From Elephas maximus indicus (lineage: Eukaryota; Chordata; Mammalia; Proboscidea; Elephantidae), in contig NC_064827.1 of assembly GCF_024166365.1 (NCBI RefSeq), forward strand, positions 46,404,635 to 46,468,634: a stretch of 64,000 bases of DNA, in the 5' to 3' direction. Both the position numbers and the translations under genes were made by a program. A model generated the notes under the pieces. It was not told where the DNA came from. It saw only the letters and a program-made list of their open reading frames with translations, and made no database searches. Below, one piece after another: positions 46,098-58,489 of the stretch (position 1 is its first letter; each line of letters opens with the position of its first letter).

Positions 46098-46262
46098 TAA
46101 AAAAAAAAAATCCGTTGCTGCCAAGTCAATTTCAACTCATAGAGACCCTATAGGACAGAGTAGAACTGTCCCATAGGATTTCCAAGGAGTGGCTAGTGGA
46201 TTTGAACTGCTGACCTTTTAGTTAGCAGCTCACTCTTTTTACAGCTGTGCCACCAGGGCTCC
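46098..46262 (-). mobile_element. AfroSINE, short form
   Basis: Separated from the previous copy by only 15 bases; complete. Confidence 0.9.
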
Positions 46263-46679
46263 AGAGTAAATATTTGTTGTTAAACAAGTTGATTTTTAAG
46301 GTGCAGTATCAAAGCTTTTGTTAAGGTAACTGGAAATTATAGGCCTGGAAAAAAAGAAAAGTCTCAGATGTTATACATGTCTTTTAGGCTCTACTTGCTT
46401 CTCAGCATGATGGACTTGGCAGACACGCAATGATGAATACACTTGAACGTTGCATGCATCCCTACACACTGTTTATGTTTCCAAGGGAGTCACATGACAC
46501 TCTTTTCTCTGTGGGTAAAGCCCCGAGCCAGCTGAGCTGGGCTAGTTCACTCCAGGTAAGCTTTGGAGGTGGCTGGCACATCTTAGAAGGGTGTGGACTG
46601 TGTGTTGAGTACACGAGAGCTAACTAGGGCAGAGAGCAAAAAAACCAGTTGGAAGAAGAATGACACCATAGGGAGATGA

Positions 46680-46860
46680 ATCTCCAGTTCAGCAATTCTG
46701 CTCCCAGCTCTTTCATTAATGAGCTATGTGACCTTGGCCAAGTGTCTTCCTCTTTGTAGGCTTCAGTGTCCATATTTGTAAAATGAGGGCTTGGATTGGC
46801 TGGTCTCTAAAGTCTCTTCCAGGATTGCTGCTCTATGATTTTGTGAACAGCTAGAAGTGC
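46680..46860 (+). mobile_element. MIR
   Basis: 'gagctatgtgaccttggcca' and 'catatttgtaaaatgagggc'. Confidence 0.6.
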
Positions 46861-46862
46861 TC

Positions 46863-48239
46863 TGCGATTCTGTGATCAGCTGGAAGACTGTGGACACCAG
46901 TGGAAGGAAACAGGTAAGTGTGTATTAGGATCATGTGGCAACCGAACCATCAGTTCCAGGTCAGCTGCAGTTTTTGGACAGAGATTTGTGTAAGTCACCA
47001 TGGAAGCAGAGGCCACTGGGACACAGTAGCTCACTCTTGTGTTTTAGAATTTAACCTGTATATTCAGGAGGAAGCATTTCCAAGGGTTAGAGTGGAGGGA
47101 GGGAGGTGGCAGAACAGTGGTAACTGTTACTTAATAATAACAACACTACCACATTTGAGGAAAGTTTTAATATTTATTGGCCAATAGTTTTGATTATTTG
47201 CTGTGCACTGAAATTGCCCAAAATTTAAGAGTGGGAGGTGATACAACAAGTACCACCTGGAACTTGGCCAGGGCAGACATGATAGCAATGCACTGTTTTT
47301 ATGGAACTATTAAGTGAATAAATTGAGATTATTTGGAGTTTGTATATGAACCTGTGAACTCTCAAGTCATGGAAGTTCAGAATTGCCTTAACCAAATTGA
47401 GAGAAACCCAGAGTTTATTTTGAAGTTTACTTGTCTTAATTAGTTGGTAAAACAAAACAGACAAACAAAAAACCCACTGCTGTCAAGTCAATTCCGACTC
47501 ATAGCAACCCTGTAGGACAGAGTAGAACTGCCCCATAGGGTTTCCAAGGAGTGGCTGTTGGATTTGAACTGCCGACCTTTTGGTTAGCAGCTGAGCTAAG
47601 CTGGTAATGGTTTTTATAATTGTATTAAATATTCCTTGGGAAATGCAAAGAAAAGTGTGTATTTGTCTAGTTGAATAAACACACGATAAGCCAACCATTA
47701 CTAGTTAAAAGGATCTAGTCCCTGGTGGAGAACTTAAGGTGAGCAGAGAAGAAAATAACATGATTTTTAAAAATCCTGTGAGGATTCTTTTTGTTCATTG
47801 TTCATTGTTATCAGAATTTCTGAGAGGTGGGTAGAAACTCCTACCTTTGTCCCTAAAAGAACTAAAAATATGTGGGTACAAGACGTGCTCAGGAACACAG
47901 GCTCCTGGCTGAGGGTGACTCCTTCCAAATCTGGTGCTTCCTCTGTGTTGACCAAGAGTTTCCTCTCCTTCTTAGAAAAATACTTATGCAATGATTCACT
48001 TGGGTTCAGAGACGGTAGCCAATCTCAACCTCGTAAAGGCTTTGGGTTTGAATACTAGTGGACAAGGCACCAGCCAAATGTTAGTGTGGAAAGGTGTCAT
48101 TCTTGGCTCTCAACATTGAGGTGGTCCAGGAGCAAAGACAAGAGATGAAGGTGCCAGCCAGATACAGAAAGAATTAAGGGGAGTGGGTAAAGCTTTATTC
48201 CCCCGGGAAGAGGAGCTGAAACACAAAAGTAATGATGGT
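46863..48239. other. No gene seen
   Basis: Apart from the AfroSINE at 47463, unassigned. Short frames on both strands at 47767-48058 are complementary shadows. Confidence 0.45.
47463..47600 (-). mobile_element. AfroSINE, head truncated
   Basis: Runs from the tail 'aaacccactgctgtcaagtc' to 'gttagcagctgagct'; the first 20-25 bases of the head are absent. Confidence 0.85.
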
Positions 48240-48470
48240 TAACATTACTGAGCCAAGCTTTGTTCTAACTCATTTAATATAATTTTCACATCAAACCTCT
48301 GAGGCAAATTTTATTATTTACATTTTACAAATGGAAAACTCAGGTACAGAGAGGTTAAGTAATTCACCCAAGGGTATTCAGGTGGCAACTTGTAGAGCCA
48401 GATACAAACCCAGGCAGTTTGTCTGCAGAGTCTTTGCTGTTAACTACCATACCCTAGTGCCTGTACAACC
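48240..48470 (-). mobile_element. MIR
   Basis: 'cagagaggttaagtaattca' and 'gagccagatacaaacccagg'. Confidence 0.6.
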
Positions 48471-48962
48471 TTTTGAGTTTGTGTATGATTCTCCTCTGTG
48501 TCTGCAGCATCCAGCCCTGGGCTGGCCAAGCAATGGGCTTTGTTGAATATTCCTGCTTTGAATAAAACCAAGTATGTCCAGGGGCCAAGCAGACTCAGCC
48601 TGTGTTTAAACCTGGTGCCTGGAGTCTGTGAGAGGCTCTGTTTGACTCAGCACAGGACTTGGAAGAAGAGAAATGCTAGCTAGTCTCTGGGGGCTGGCAG
48701 CAAAAGCTCTGTCCAGCCAACTTACGAGGCTTAATGGGCAGGATTCAGTCTCACTGCACTGAAAGGGGGAGGAAAACCCGGCTCTGAGGAACCCACAGCT
48801 GAGAAAGGTGAGGAAGCAGCCTGGCCACTCCATAGCACATACCGAGAACCCTCTCTACACCAGCCCCGTGCTGGGCACAGGCCACGCTGAACGTAGAGTT
48901 GGATCATACATATTCCCTGCCCTTGATGAGCCCCCATCCCAAAAGTGAGAAAGGCTGCCTAT

Positions 48963-49178
48963 CTGGTGACCAGCACCACCTGGCGTAGAGTCAGCTCCAA
49001 CTCATGGCATCCCCATGTATGTTAGAGTAGAACTGTGCTCTGTAAGCCTTTCCAATGGCTGGTTTTTTCAGAAGTAGATCATCAGGCCTTTCTTCTGAGG
49101 TGCCTCCAGGTGGACTCCAACCTCCAATCTTTCAGGTAGCAGCCGAACACATTAACTGTTTGCACCACCCAGGGGCTC
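48963..49178 (-). mobile_element. AfroSINE, old diverged long form
   Basis: Diverged from the others in the middle ('gaagtagatcatcaggcctt'). Flanked by cctatctg on both sides (48957, 49181). Confidence 0.8.
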
Positions 49179-49188
49179 CTACCTATCT

Positions 49189-49352
49189 GATGTTGTTATT
49201 GTTGTTCAGTGCCATCGAGTCAGTTCCGACTCATAGGGACCCTATAGGACAGAGTGCAACTGCACCATAGGGTTTCCAAGGAGCAGGTGGATTTGAACTG
49301 CTGACCTCTTAGTTAGCAGCTGAGCTCTTAATCACTACACCACCAGGGCTCC
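49189..49352 (-). mobile_element. AfroSINE, short form
   Basis: The tail side reads tgttgttattgttgttca, an (aac)n-type end. Right flank 'cctgtct' resembles the neighbour's flank, so this is a stacked pair. Confidence 0.88.
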
Positions 49353-49404
49353 TACCTGTCTCATAAAAAAAAATAAATAAATAAAAAAATTTTTTTTTTT
49401 TAAT

Positions 49405-50639
49405 TACCTTAGGACCTCTGCCCTGGTTTGTAGAGGCAGACAAGACTAATTCTAAGTCCTGTTTTTACTCTGGATGGAATTTAAAATTTTTTGCCCACTG
49501 TCCACTAGCTGAACTTGGGAAAGGTGATATGTAGCCTTCAGACTCCTGGATGAACTTTCTGGAGCAAGATTATAGGGCGTAAGATAGACAAAAGGTTGAG
49601 CAGACAGGACCCTCAAAAGGATTCTGCAATTAAAATGGCTAGAAAAATTGCTGGATGGGGGAAGGGGGAAGAAGAGAAAAATATCTGCTCCTGTAGTAAT
49701 AAAACACTAGGAACTATTTATTCTGGCAGGGAAAAGAGGGCATTTATTCTCTGTATTAGCTATGGGACCAGCTTTGGAGCTACCAGAAATATCGGTAGTT
49801 TAGGGACTCATTTGGTGATGAGCCTGGTTTGCCTGGAAGGTCCCAGTTTATGCCTGTTGTACTGGTGGTATTATTTATAGCATCTGTTTAACTCTCAAAA
49901 GTATCCTGGTTTGAATGATAAATTTTATGGCCACCCAACCCACAGGCAAAAAACACCTATATTTTCCTGGCGGAGGTGAGTTTTAAATTTTAAGGCCAAA
50001 GAGATGTTGGGGTATAAGCATTTCTTGCTAGATAAGCTTTTCCTCTGTCATCACTGTGCCTGAATAAGAACAAAGCTCCTCTCTTTTCTTCCTCAGCTTG
50101 GCTGAAAAAACATCAAACTAAAATTTACTTAAAAATTAATAGAAAGCAAAAAGGAAATGGAAAAATACTTTAAAATAGAAAAACAGAGACAGAGGACAGA
50201 TTCATTAAGTTCTTGCCACAGATTAATTTGGTTGGCTCAGTTTAAAGAGTTACAGTTCTTGGGTCTTTTTGTTCTCCCTCACCTAGATTTCAGGGCATAC
50301 CTCTGGAAACAAGCTGGAGTGGGTGCCCTCGCGGAACCACAGATTAAGGGGGGGGTCCTCGGCCCCTCCCACGCCCTGCTGGACTGTGGTACCCTGAGGT
50401 GTTAGTCCTTGAGGTGCACTGCTCTCCTGACTCCTGGGAGAAGCATTATTTTCTCACGTGGTGACTTCCCAGGAGATTGGCTTGAAGCATAGTAACAGTG
50501 AATTTAGCAATTAGAAGCCTGTAAAAGAGTCAGGCAGAAGGAATAAAATTGGTATTTGATGGAGCTTAATTGAGCAATGACCACCTCATTAGCAGCCATC
50601 AGTTTGGTTTAGGTGACCTCATTTAAAGAGGTAAGAAAG
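49405..50639. other. No gene seen
   Basis: Unassigned sequence following an A/T run (49368-49404); no recognised exon. Confidence 0.45.
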
Positions 50640-50795
50640 CAGGGCTTTGAATCAGTTTGTTCCAGTTCCAGCCCCGGCTCAGAATTTGCATTTCGACCCC
50701 GGATATACACAGAATCAGAATCTACAGTTTAACAAGATCCCATAATAAATAATATATCAATAATAAATTTTGAGACCCACTGCTCCGCTAATAAG
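50640..50795. mobile_element. Possible MER5-like fragment
   Basis: 'cagaatttgcatttcgaccc' and 'cagaatcagaatctac' resemble the inverted MER5 interior. Diverged and without clear ends. Confidence 0.3.
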
Positions 50796-50976
50796 GAGTT
50801 CCGGTGGCACAGCGGTTAAAGCAATCGACAACCAACTGAAAGGTAAGCGGTTCAAAACTACCAGAGGCTCCAAGAGCGAAAAGACATGGCAGTCTGCTTC
50901 CATAGAAATTATAGCCTTTGAAACCCAATGGGGTCCGTTTGAGTTGGAATGAACTCGATGGCAGTGGGTTTACTTT
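50796..50976 (+). mobile_element. AfroSINE, long form
   Basis: Flanks gctccgctaa and gctctgctaa are probably the TSD. Confidence 0.85.
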
Positions 50977-50994
50977 TTTTATTTTGGCTCTGCT

Positions 50995-51067
50995 AAACCA
51001 CACTAAACTACTAAAAAAAAAAAAAATTTTTTTTTTTTTTTTTTTTTTTAGTAGTTTAGTGTGGTTT
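50995..51067. repeat. Perfect 32-bp inverted repeat (A14/T23 centre)
   Basis: The left arm aaaccacactaaactact (50995-51012) plus A14 is the exact reverse complement of T14 plus agtagtttagtgtggttt (51050-51067), with only 9 extra T between. It can form a hairpin or cruciform. Not part of a recognised repeat. Confidence 0.95.
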
Positions 51068-51073
51068 TTTTTT

Positions 51074-51230
51074 TAGTGTGGAGTAGTGGTTAAGTGCTAC
51101 GGCTGCTAACCAAAGGGTCGGCAGTACGAATCCGCCAGGCGCTCCTTGGAAACTCTATGGGGCAGTTATACTCCGTCCTATAGGGTCGCTATGAGTCGAA
51201 ATCGACTCGAGGGCACTGGGTTGGGTTAGT
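51074..51230 (+). mobile_element. AfroSINE, short form
   Basis: The head is abnormal: 'tttagtgtggagtagtgg' replaces the usual ggtggcgcagtgg, right after the inverted repeat 50995-51067. Confidence 0.85.
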
Positions 51231-51445
51231 GGTTCTCAGGAGCCCTGGTGTTGCAGTGGTTCACAGCTCAGGCTGCTAACCAAAAAGGTTGACAGTTTGA
51301 ATCTACCAGCTGCTCCTTGGAAAGAAACCCTATAGCATTTGGTTTGGAGTGGTTTTCAGAATTGGTCACTAACCAGCAGCATCAGCATTGCCTGGGAACT
51401 TGTTAGAAATGCAAATTCTCAGCCGGGCTTAGAACCAGACTGGTT
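51231..51445. mobile_element. MER5-like hAT fragment split by an AfroSINE
   Basis: 'agtggttctcag' at the left (51227-51238) and 'gggaacttgttagaaatgca' at 51393 are MER5-family landmarks. The AfroSINE 51239-51340 sits between copies of agtggtt(c/t)tcag. Confidence 0.45.
51239..51340 (+). mobile_element. AfroSINE, tail truncated
   Basis: Ends after 'gaaaccctatagcatttgg'. Flanks agtggttctcag and agtggttttcag are the TSD. Confidence 0.85.
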
Positions 51446-52544
51446 TGTAGCCCTGCAAGGAAACAATGATGTGGAGAGAGTTTCCCTCTGGGTTACTGTT
51501 CCTTTTCTGTCTCTCCTCCCTCACCAATACATCTACCTGTGCCTGTTTTTGTGTTGCTGTTGCTAAATCCATCAAATCAAGTTCTGTAACTGTACACCAC
51601 CTTAGCCATCTATTTGTTACAGAGGCATTTTTGGACTGTTTGGACTGTTCCCATCACCTCTTTCCTTTGGCTACAGATGGGGATTAGGAGGGTTATTTAC
51701 AGGCAGTTAGTGAGCATTAGGCCTGTCATCGTTTTTGAAGAGAATTACAGGGTCAGGGATTTAAAGTCGAAATTTAAAGAGATATAAAAAGAATGAGAGA
51801 CCTCAAACATTGTTTAGTTTTTGATGTTCCAAGCTCACAGCTTCAAAGATTTAGAAATCTGTAATAAAACCACACCAGCTCTTGTTTCCACTTTCCCAAC
51901 ATAAAACAGCTAAAGATCACCAAATAAATTAACAAAAGATACTAAAGATGTGCTTCTTCAAGGAAATTTCCTCTGAGAAGCTTGCAGTTTCACTAAGACT
52001 AGTCGTGCTTTTGTGAATCAGTTCTAAAAGGAGCCAGATAAACACATGACCAGTGATAGCATCTTAGCTATTGAAGTGAGGCAGGGTAGTCAGTTCTCAT
52101 GCTTCACTCCATTTAAACCTCTTGTGTCGCAGAAGCCATGTGAATGGTCTGGGGGTTTCTTCCCTGCAGTGTCCTTGCTCATATTTAATTTCTCCTGATA
52201 AACTGCTTCAGTCTCCACATCAAACCCCTTCCAAAACTTGAAATAAATTTTAGGTTGATGAAGTAACATACTGATTATTTCAGAAATATATAGGAAATGT
52301 GACGTAACCTACCCATGAAGACTGTATGCAAAACCCTTCAAAATTTTAAACTCTGGGAGCTAGAAACCAATTCTGAAGGTGTGCTATCGCTCAAGATAAT
52401 TTTCTTTTGCAAATCATGTCTGGAAGTGATACCAGAAACAATGTATCAATCTTAAAAGCAACCAAACTCATAAATTCAAAATAGTGATAGAAAAGCCAAT
52501 GATACTTAAATTTTAATAAATAGCTAAAAGATATTGAGGGCATA
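51446..52544. other. No gene seen
   Basis: Unassigned, with few repeats; no recognised coding sequence. Confidence 0.45.
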
Positions 52545-52680
52545 CTTTGTGCCAGGCCCTCCAGTGAGAGCTTTATATGCATTGTTGTGTTTAATCCTCC
52601 CAGTAACAAGTATTACTATGTAAACCCAACCACCAAATTATGTAGGTATTATTATTATTATTTTAATTTTACAGATGAAT
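52545..52680 (-). mobile_element. MIR fragment
   Basis: 'tttgtgccaggccctccagt' to 'ttttacagatgaat'. Confidence 0.5.
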
Positions 52681-53065
52681 ATTGATATGGCCTGACCTCT
52701 CTTGCAAATTCCTGACCAGACATCCAGCTGTCTTCTCAACATGTCTGTTTGGATCTTTAATAGGCCTCTCAAGTTTAGCATGTCCAGAACTCAGGTCCTA
52801 ATATTCCTCTTCCCACTGCCCTGCTCCCAGCAAACTTGCACCCCTGCAGTCTTCCTTATCCCCAGTCATGGCAACTCTGACCTTCAGGGTGCTCAGGCCA
52901 AAAACCTTGGCGTCATCTTTGATTCCTCTCTTTCTCTCACAACCCACATTCAATCTGGTTAGCAAACCTTGTTGCTTTACCTTCAAACTGTATCTGGAAT
53001 CTGACCACTTCTCACTCCCCCACTGATACTACTGTGGTTCAAGCCACTATTCTTCTCTCGCCTAA

Positions 53066-53128
53066 CCCAAAACCCAGTGCCCTCAAGTTGATTCCAACTC
53101 AGCGACCCTATAGGATCGCTATGAGTAT
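53066..53128 (-). mobile_element. AfroSINE fragment in L2
   Basis: About 60 bases of the tail half, with an odd ending in which 'aggatcgctatgagta' follows directly. Confidence 0.7.
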
Positions 53129-53299
53129 ATCTCACCTGGATGACTGCAATGACCTCCTTCGGTCTTTGCTCCTTTCAAGCAACAGCTATCTCCATGGTAG
53201 CTGGAGTGCTGCTATTATAATGCAGATTCCCCTCCAGTGGCTTCCCATCTGACTCAGAGTGAAAGTCAGAACCTTTACGATGGCTACAAAGCCACAGTA

Positions 53300-53339
53300 G
53301 CCCCCTCCCCCATCCCCCCATCCCCCCACCCCCTCCCCG
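53300..53339 (-). repeat. C-rich run, G-quadruplex candidate on minus strand
   Basis: Six runs of four to six C, separated by single T, AT or A, inside an L2. The minus strand has correspondingly spaced G runs, enough for a four-stack quadruplex. Confidence 0.85.
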
Positions 53340-53667
53340 TTTCATTTCGGACCTAATCTCCTGCTTCTCTCAGTCTCCTTCACTAGCTGTAGCAACTCTG
53401 GCCTCTTTGCTTTTCTTCAAAGAAGCCAAGCTGCCTCCTGGCCCAGAGTCTTCACCCTGTCTCCTCTGCCTGGAGTGCTTTCCCCACCACCGTACCTATA
53501 GGGCTCATACCTGCCCCTCCTTCATTCTTCCCCTACCTTTTTTTTACACAGAAGTGGAAGCATACTGTTTATACTATCCTATCTTGCCTTTTTCAGCTAA
53601 TAATCTGTTTAGAGATTATTTCATATCAGTACATAAATACTTTTCTTATTCTTTTTTTAAAGAAAAC

Positions 53668-53782
53668 CTGAAAAGCCACTACCCTCGAGTCGATTCCGAC
53701 TCATAGCGACCCTACAGGACAGAGTAGAACTGCTCCATGGGATTTCCAAGGAGTACCTGGTGGATTTGAACTGCTGACCTTT
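53668..53782 (-). mobile_element. AfroSINE, head truncated
   Basis: TSD tttttaaagaaa (53657, 53779 region). Confidence 0.85.
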
Positions 53783-53784
53783 TT

Positions 53785-54110
53785 AAAGAAAGAAGTATTA
53801 TATTCCACTTTCCGTACTAAAATGTATTTAACTAGTACCCTATTGACAGACATTTAGATTGTTTCTAATCTTTTTCTATAATAAACAATGCTGTAGTTAA
53901 TCTCTTTGTGCAAACATCATTTCACCTGTATAAAAATGCATTTGTAGGATAACTTCCTGAAAGTGGAGGTGCTAGTAATTTCAATAGATGTTGCCAAATT
54001 TCCATCCATGACCGTTCTACCAATTTCCATTCTCATCAGTAATTTGAGAGAAGGTAGAAGGTCTTCACCTTGGGTTCACAGACACTGAAATTGTATGCAA
54101 TCTTTTGTGC
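53785..54110 (-). mobile_element. Old L1M-like fragment
   Basis: Shares the 'acatttagattgtttctaat' and 'aataaacaatgctg' blocks with 38600-39450. The AfroSINE piece at 53668-53782 entered at its left edge. Confidence 0.4.
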
Positions 54111-54216
54111 ATATGTGATTCTGTACATTCTTCTGGGAAGAGCCCTGTGGCTGTCACCATATTCTCAAAGGACTCCAGATGTCTCAAAAGCTTAACAATC
54201 ACTACTTGGAAGAAGG

Positions 54217-54361
54217 AGCCCTGGTGGTGCAGTGGTTAAGAGCTATGGCTGCTAACCAAAAGTTTAGCAGTTCGAATCCACCCGCTGCCCCTTGGAAGCC
54301 CTATGGGCAGTTCTACTCTGTCCTATAAGGTCACTATAAGTCGGACATGATGGCAACAGGT
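54217..54361 (+). mobile_element. AfroSINE, short form
   Basis: TSD cttggaagaa on both sides (54206, 54362). Confidence 0.9.
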
Positions 54362-56039
54362 ACCTTGGAAGAACCCTCATTCTCAAAGATCTGAATTTAA
54401 AGGAAGGGAATCACTGAAAACATCTTGTGTATTTACAATACAATGAATTGTTTAATTAAATATATGCATTTGTTTTAGTGGACTTGTGACCAAAGTGTAT
54501 CAGTCCTAAGAGGAGTCAAAGTAAAGCTCATTACAGTAAAATCTATATATAACAAAAAATGTTTGAGCTTCTAGTTGATAGTTCTCTTCTTTCAAATAAT
54601 GTAAAACCTGTATGCATAGTGTTGGGACTGTTATGTGCAAGATGTTGTTTTAGGAAACTTTTTGATCTAGTTCAGTACACAGAGCCTAATACAGAGCTTG
54701 GCACACAGTAGGCCCTCAGTTTCTGTCCTCTGTACATTCTTCTCCTTTCCCGCATTAACCTAGAATTTGCAGCATTTCATAGAGCTGGTCATAATGAGAT
54801 TGGAACCAAAGTGGTTCTCTTGGCCAAGGAGAGAGGCCAGTGGTGATTCCAGATGGATCAGCCTGGATATGGGCTGTTGTGTCACTGAGACCTCAACACT
54901 ATCATTCTCTCTTCTGGTTGGGCCCCAGCATGCGAGCAAAACATGCTTAGGCCTCAATCTTCTTCCTCATTTCCTCTACCATCTATAGGCCTAGAAACCC
55001 TGCCCTATATCCCAGGTGTGTTATGTGGATAAATCAGTAAGCCATAATTAATTGTGAAGTAAACATTAATTATTGTTATCACTGCCAGTTCCGGTCTGAG
55101 TTCCTGTCTGTGAGAAGAACCTGCTGGCACAATGGCTCTCTGTGGGAGTCCAGAACACCACACAAACCTGTGAGGGCTGTGTCCTCCTTTGCAGCATGTT
55201 AGGAGTACTTCGCAGTACTTGAGTTCACACTAGAAAAGTGTCTTGCTTGTAAGTGACCACAGGGAGCATGATCACTGTCTTCAAACATCAGTAGAGCTGT
55301 CATGGGGCAGAGGATGTGGATTTGTCCTTCAGGGCCCCAGAGGGCAGAATTAGGACTAGTAGGGAGGCAGATGTTAGCCCAAGGGTAGGAAAAACTGTAA
55401 TAGCTACAGCATTTCAACTATGGCACCAACTGCCTGAAAAAGCAGGGACTTCTTCCTAATCATGGAAACGTTAAAGCAAAGGCTAGATGATTTGTCATTT
55501 TCAGGTAATTTATTGATATATCAACTACTATATGCAGGGCGTTTGCCCTAAGTGCTGGAGGGACCTAAATGTGAAATGGGCAAGTTAAAAAAAAAAAGAG
55601 AGCTGGGGGAGATGAAATCCAGCCAGCCAGCCAGCTAGCCATTCAGTGAGTATACATTGACATGTACTATGTGCTAGCTATCATAGCACTGAGGATAAAA
55701 AAAAGTGAAAAAAATAAATGAAAATTTTTGTTTCTTACAGGTGTAGATGAGATTGACAATAAGGAACCCCTGAAACATGAAGAATTGAGAATGAAATTAG
55801 GAAAAATTTATATGAAACAAAATAAATTGGCCAATAGGAATGTAGCTATAACTAAGAAATCTTAAATATAACAAATCATATCATACTTTAACAACATTAG
55901 TGTAAATAGGGTGTTCTTTCTGGAGCTAGAAAACAGGGTGTTAGAGGAAAAATATTTGTGAGTTTGTCCCTAGACTTGTCTGAAGATAGGATAGTTGACC
56001 AGGACTGAAGACATCAGGCTGTCACAGCTCAGTGACACT
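54362..56039. other. No gene seen
   Basis: Short L2/MIR-like ends near 54670-54720 and 55640-55740, and a (ccag)n stretch at 55619-55640. Otherwise unassigned. Confidence 0.45.
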
Positions 56040-56385
56040 GCTGTTGAGATCATTCAACTCATACTCTTTCAAGCACCCTCACCTCTTCTCCTGGCTAATT
56101 CCTACTTACCTTTAGGTTTTAACTTAAATGTAACTTTCCCAGGAAAGCCTTGTCTACACCCTGACTATACTATGTACTTCTCCTTCATGGCACTTAGCAC
56201 ACCTCTAATTTATTAATTGTTTATTTCTTTAATGTTTGTCTTCCCCACTAGACTAGAAGCTGCATGAGGGTAGAAGCCTTGTCAATCTTAATCACCATCA
56301 TATCCCATTGCCTGGCACATAGAGGTACTGACCAAATATTTGTTAAATGACCAAATAAATAAGTGAAATACTGAATGAATCTGAT
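56040..56385 (+). mobile_element. L2 3' end
   Basis: 'ccactagactagaagctgca' (56247) to 'accaaatatttgttaaatga' is the typical L2 end. Confidence 0.6.
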
Positions 56386-56519
56386 TTCCCAGGAAGGTTT
56401 TTCTATATGGAAAGAATGCTCTGAGCAGAGAGAGGACTTGTGTTTCTGGAATTCTTGGAGACCTTGTTCCCATGGCGGTACTCTCTTATAAGATAGAAAG
56501 TGAAGTGAACAGGAAATGA

Positions 56520-56800
56520 GCTATGGGACTTTGTATAGATGGGAAAGCAATCTTGGAAGGGGTTATGGAAGAGAGATCACCTGGCTTGAGTCTTGAATCA
56601 AAGATGGAGTTTACCATGTGGAGCTGAGAAGCAGAGGGAAAAATGTTATTCTAGGCAGAGATGGATGCGTTTGGAGTCCATTCAGGGCAGTAATGGAAAA
56701 TAACAGGAGGAAGGCAGGCTGGAATCCCAGTGGGACAGGCAGGATAAAGAGTTTGGACTTAATCATCTGTTGGCAGGCTTTGCTGTAGAGAGAATTCCCG
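56520..56800 (-). mobile_element. L2 fragment, inverted
   Basis: 'attctaggcagagatggatg' and 'ggataaagagtttggactta' resemble inverted L2 body. Confidence 0.4.
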
Positions 56801-58489
56801 CATTAATGGAGGGTCACTTCCTTCTGTAGTCTTTCAAAATGCATAAACAATGACAAGGACTGGATGATAGCAGAAGTCCAGTTGTCTGTCTCCCAAAAGG
56901 CCCTCACAGTGGCACTTTACTTCAGTAATCTGCCATGGGCCAGAAAGTTTCCCATCAGGCTTAGAAATCTAATTTTTCGGCTCTCAGGGGTAGATCCAAG
57001 TTCACAAGGCTCATGTGTATAACCAGGATGTTAATTTAGTAATTTATGTGGAAACTAGAATCGTTGAAGGTATCAAATACTCAAGTCCTATGGCCAGAGA
57101 ATTCTAGCCTGTAAGCAAGCCACATGAGAAGTTAAAATCGGCTGTCAGTTTGTTTACTTATGATAATGAATGTAACTGCTGAAGGATGCCCAAGTTCTTT
57201 GGCTGGTATATTCGTTTCCTGTAGGTGGATGTACATGGGAAGCCAAACTATAATCAGGTTGCTTGATAAGTTTGGAGTTAGGACAAGGGAATATCATTGA
57301 TAGAATGCTTAGGGGCATCTGGCCTAGACCTCTATAATAGGAAGATACTTGTCACCAGAATTATCCTGGTCATCTTCTTAGCCAGAGCACCCAATGGCCT
57401 GGTGGATATTAGATGGGCAATGCAAAGGTTCACTTGTCCAACCTCCTTTTTTCTGTGTTCTCCCTTTTGACAGATGCCTTCCTTCCTTCTTTAGCTGTAT
57501 TAATATTTTCAGTGAGATTTCGTAGAGTTTTCCCAGTTTGAGAACCATTCTGTTTCTTTTAGGTGATTTAGCAAATCTCTGCTTTAATCCATTATGTGTT
57601 GATGTCCTAGGTTTAACTCTCAAGGGACAATCTAATTTCTAGTTTTTCAAGGATCACTCCCTGTTGCCCCTAGTACTGACAACATTTTCCAGCCCTGAGA
57701 TTCTAGGACACCTCAAGCCCCAGATGGCTTAGAGCAATGTTATTTAACATTGTCAGGATTTCACAAACTAAATAAAATCTCAGTGATAATAACCACTTCC
57801 ATTCCATTCATGAGCTTCTTTGTAATTAAAACACATTGTACACGTCTGTTATTTTATTCCACCTAAAAACTCTGGAGGTAAAGAGGGCAGGGATTGGAGC
57901 TGGTGATAGCCACGCATAACAAGAAGCAGAAGCAGAGCTCAGACCCTAGGCTACTTTCTAGTATACCCTGTTGCTTTACTATGAAAGAGGTGTGAGGATT
58001 CTTTTAAATATTTCCTACACTGAAAAGAAAAGTCAAACAACACTATTGTTGAATTTGTCCACTTGAAGTTAAAGCATAGAAGTCAGGTATTGAGGCTTAG
58101 AGTGAAAGCCGTGTTTAACAATTCTAGTTTCAGAACTAGGGTTTGATTAGCAGTAGGTGTGCCCAATCCTATTCCCCACTTCAAGGAGGCTGAACCTCTG
58201 GATTAGACAGACCTCTGAAAGCAGAGCTGGCAGGAGCAGTAGGAACAGAGACCAAATCATAAACCAGAAGGCCCATCAGTAAGCCCAGAATTGGAGAAGA
58301 GGGGACCCAGTGTCTTTAAGGGATATTGCCACCAAGCCGTAGGAAAAAGTGAGCTGAATGGCTCCTCTCAGATTCAGGACTCTTTCTAGAATCAAAATAC
58401 CCTTTCCGGTGAACACTGCTTGCTGTGTATGGATACATTCTTACTCTTTGCTTTCTTTCCCCAGACTTCATGCAAACCACCTCTCTTTA
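56801..58489. other. No gene seen
   Basis: Unassigned; no exon of FRMPD1 or other gene recognised. Confidence 0.45.

Larger units (their letters stand above)
52690..53540 (+). mobile_element. L2 fragment with AfroSINE piece
   Basis: 'caggccaaaaaccttggcgt' (52897) and 'ctggatgactgcaatgacct' (53137) are L2 reverse-transcriptase landmarks. The C-rich run 53300-53339 lies inside it. Confidence 0.65.
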
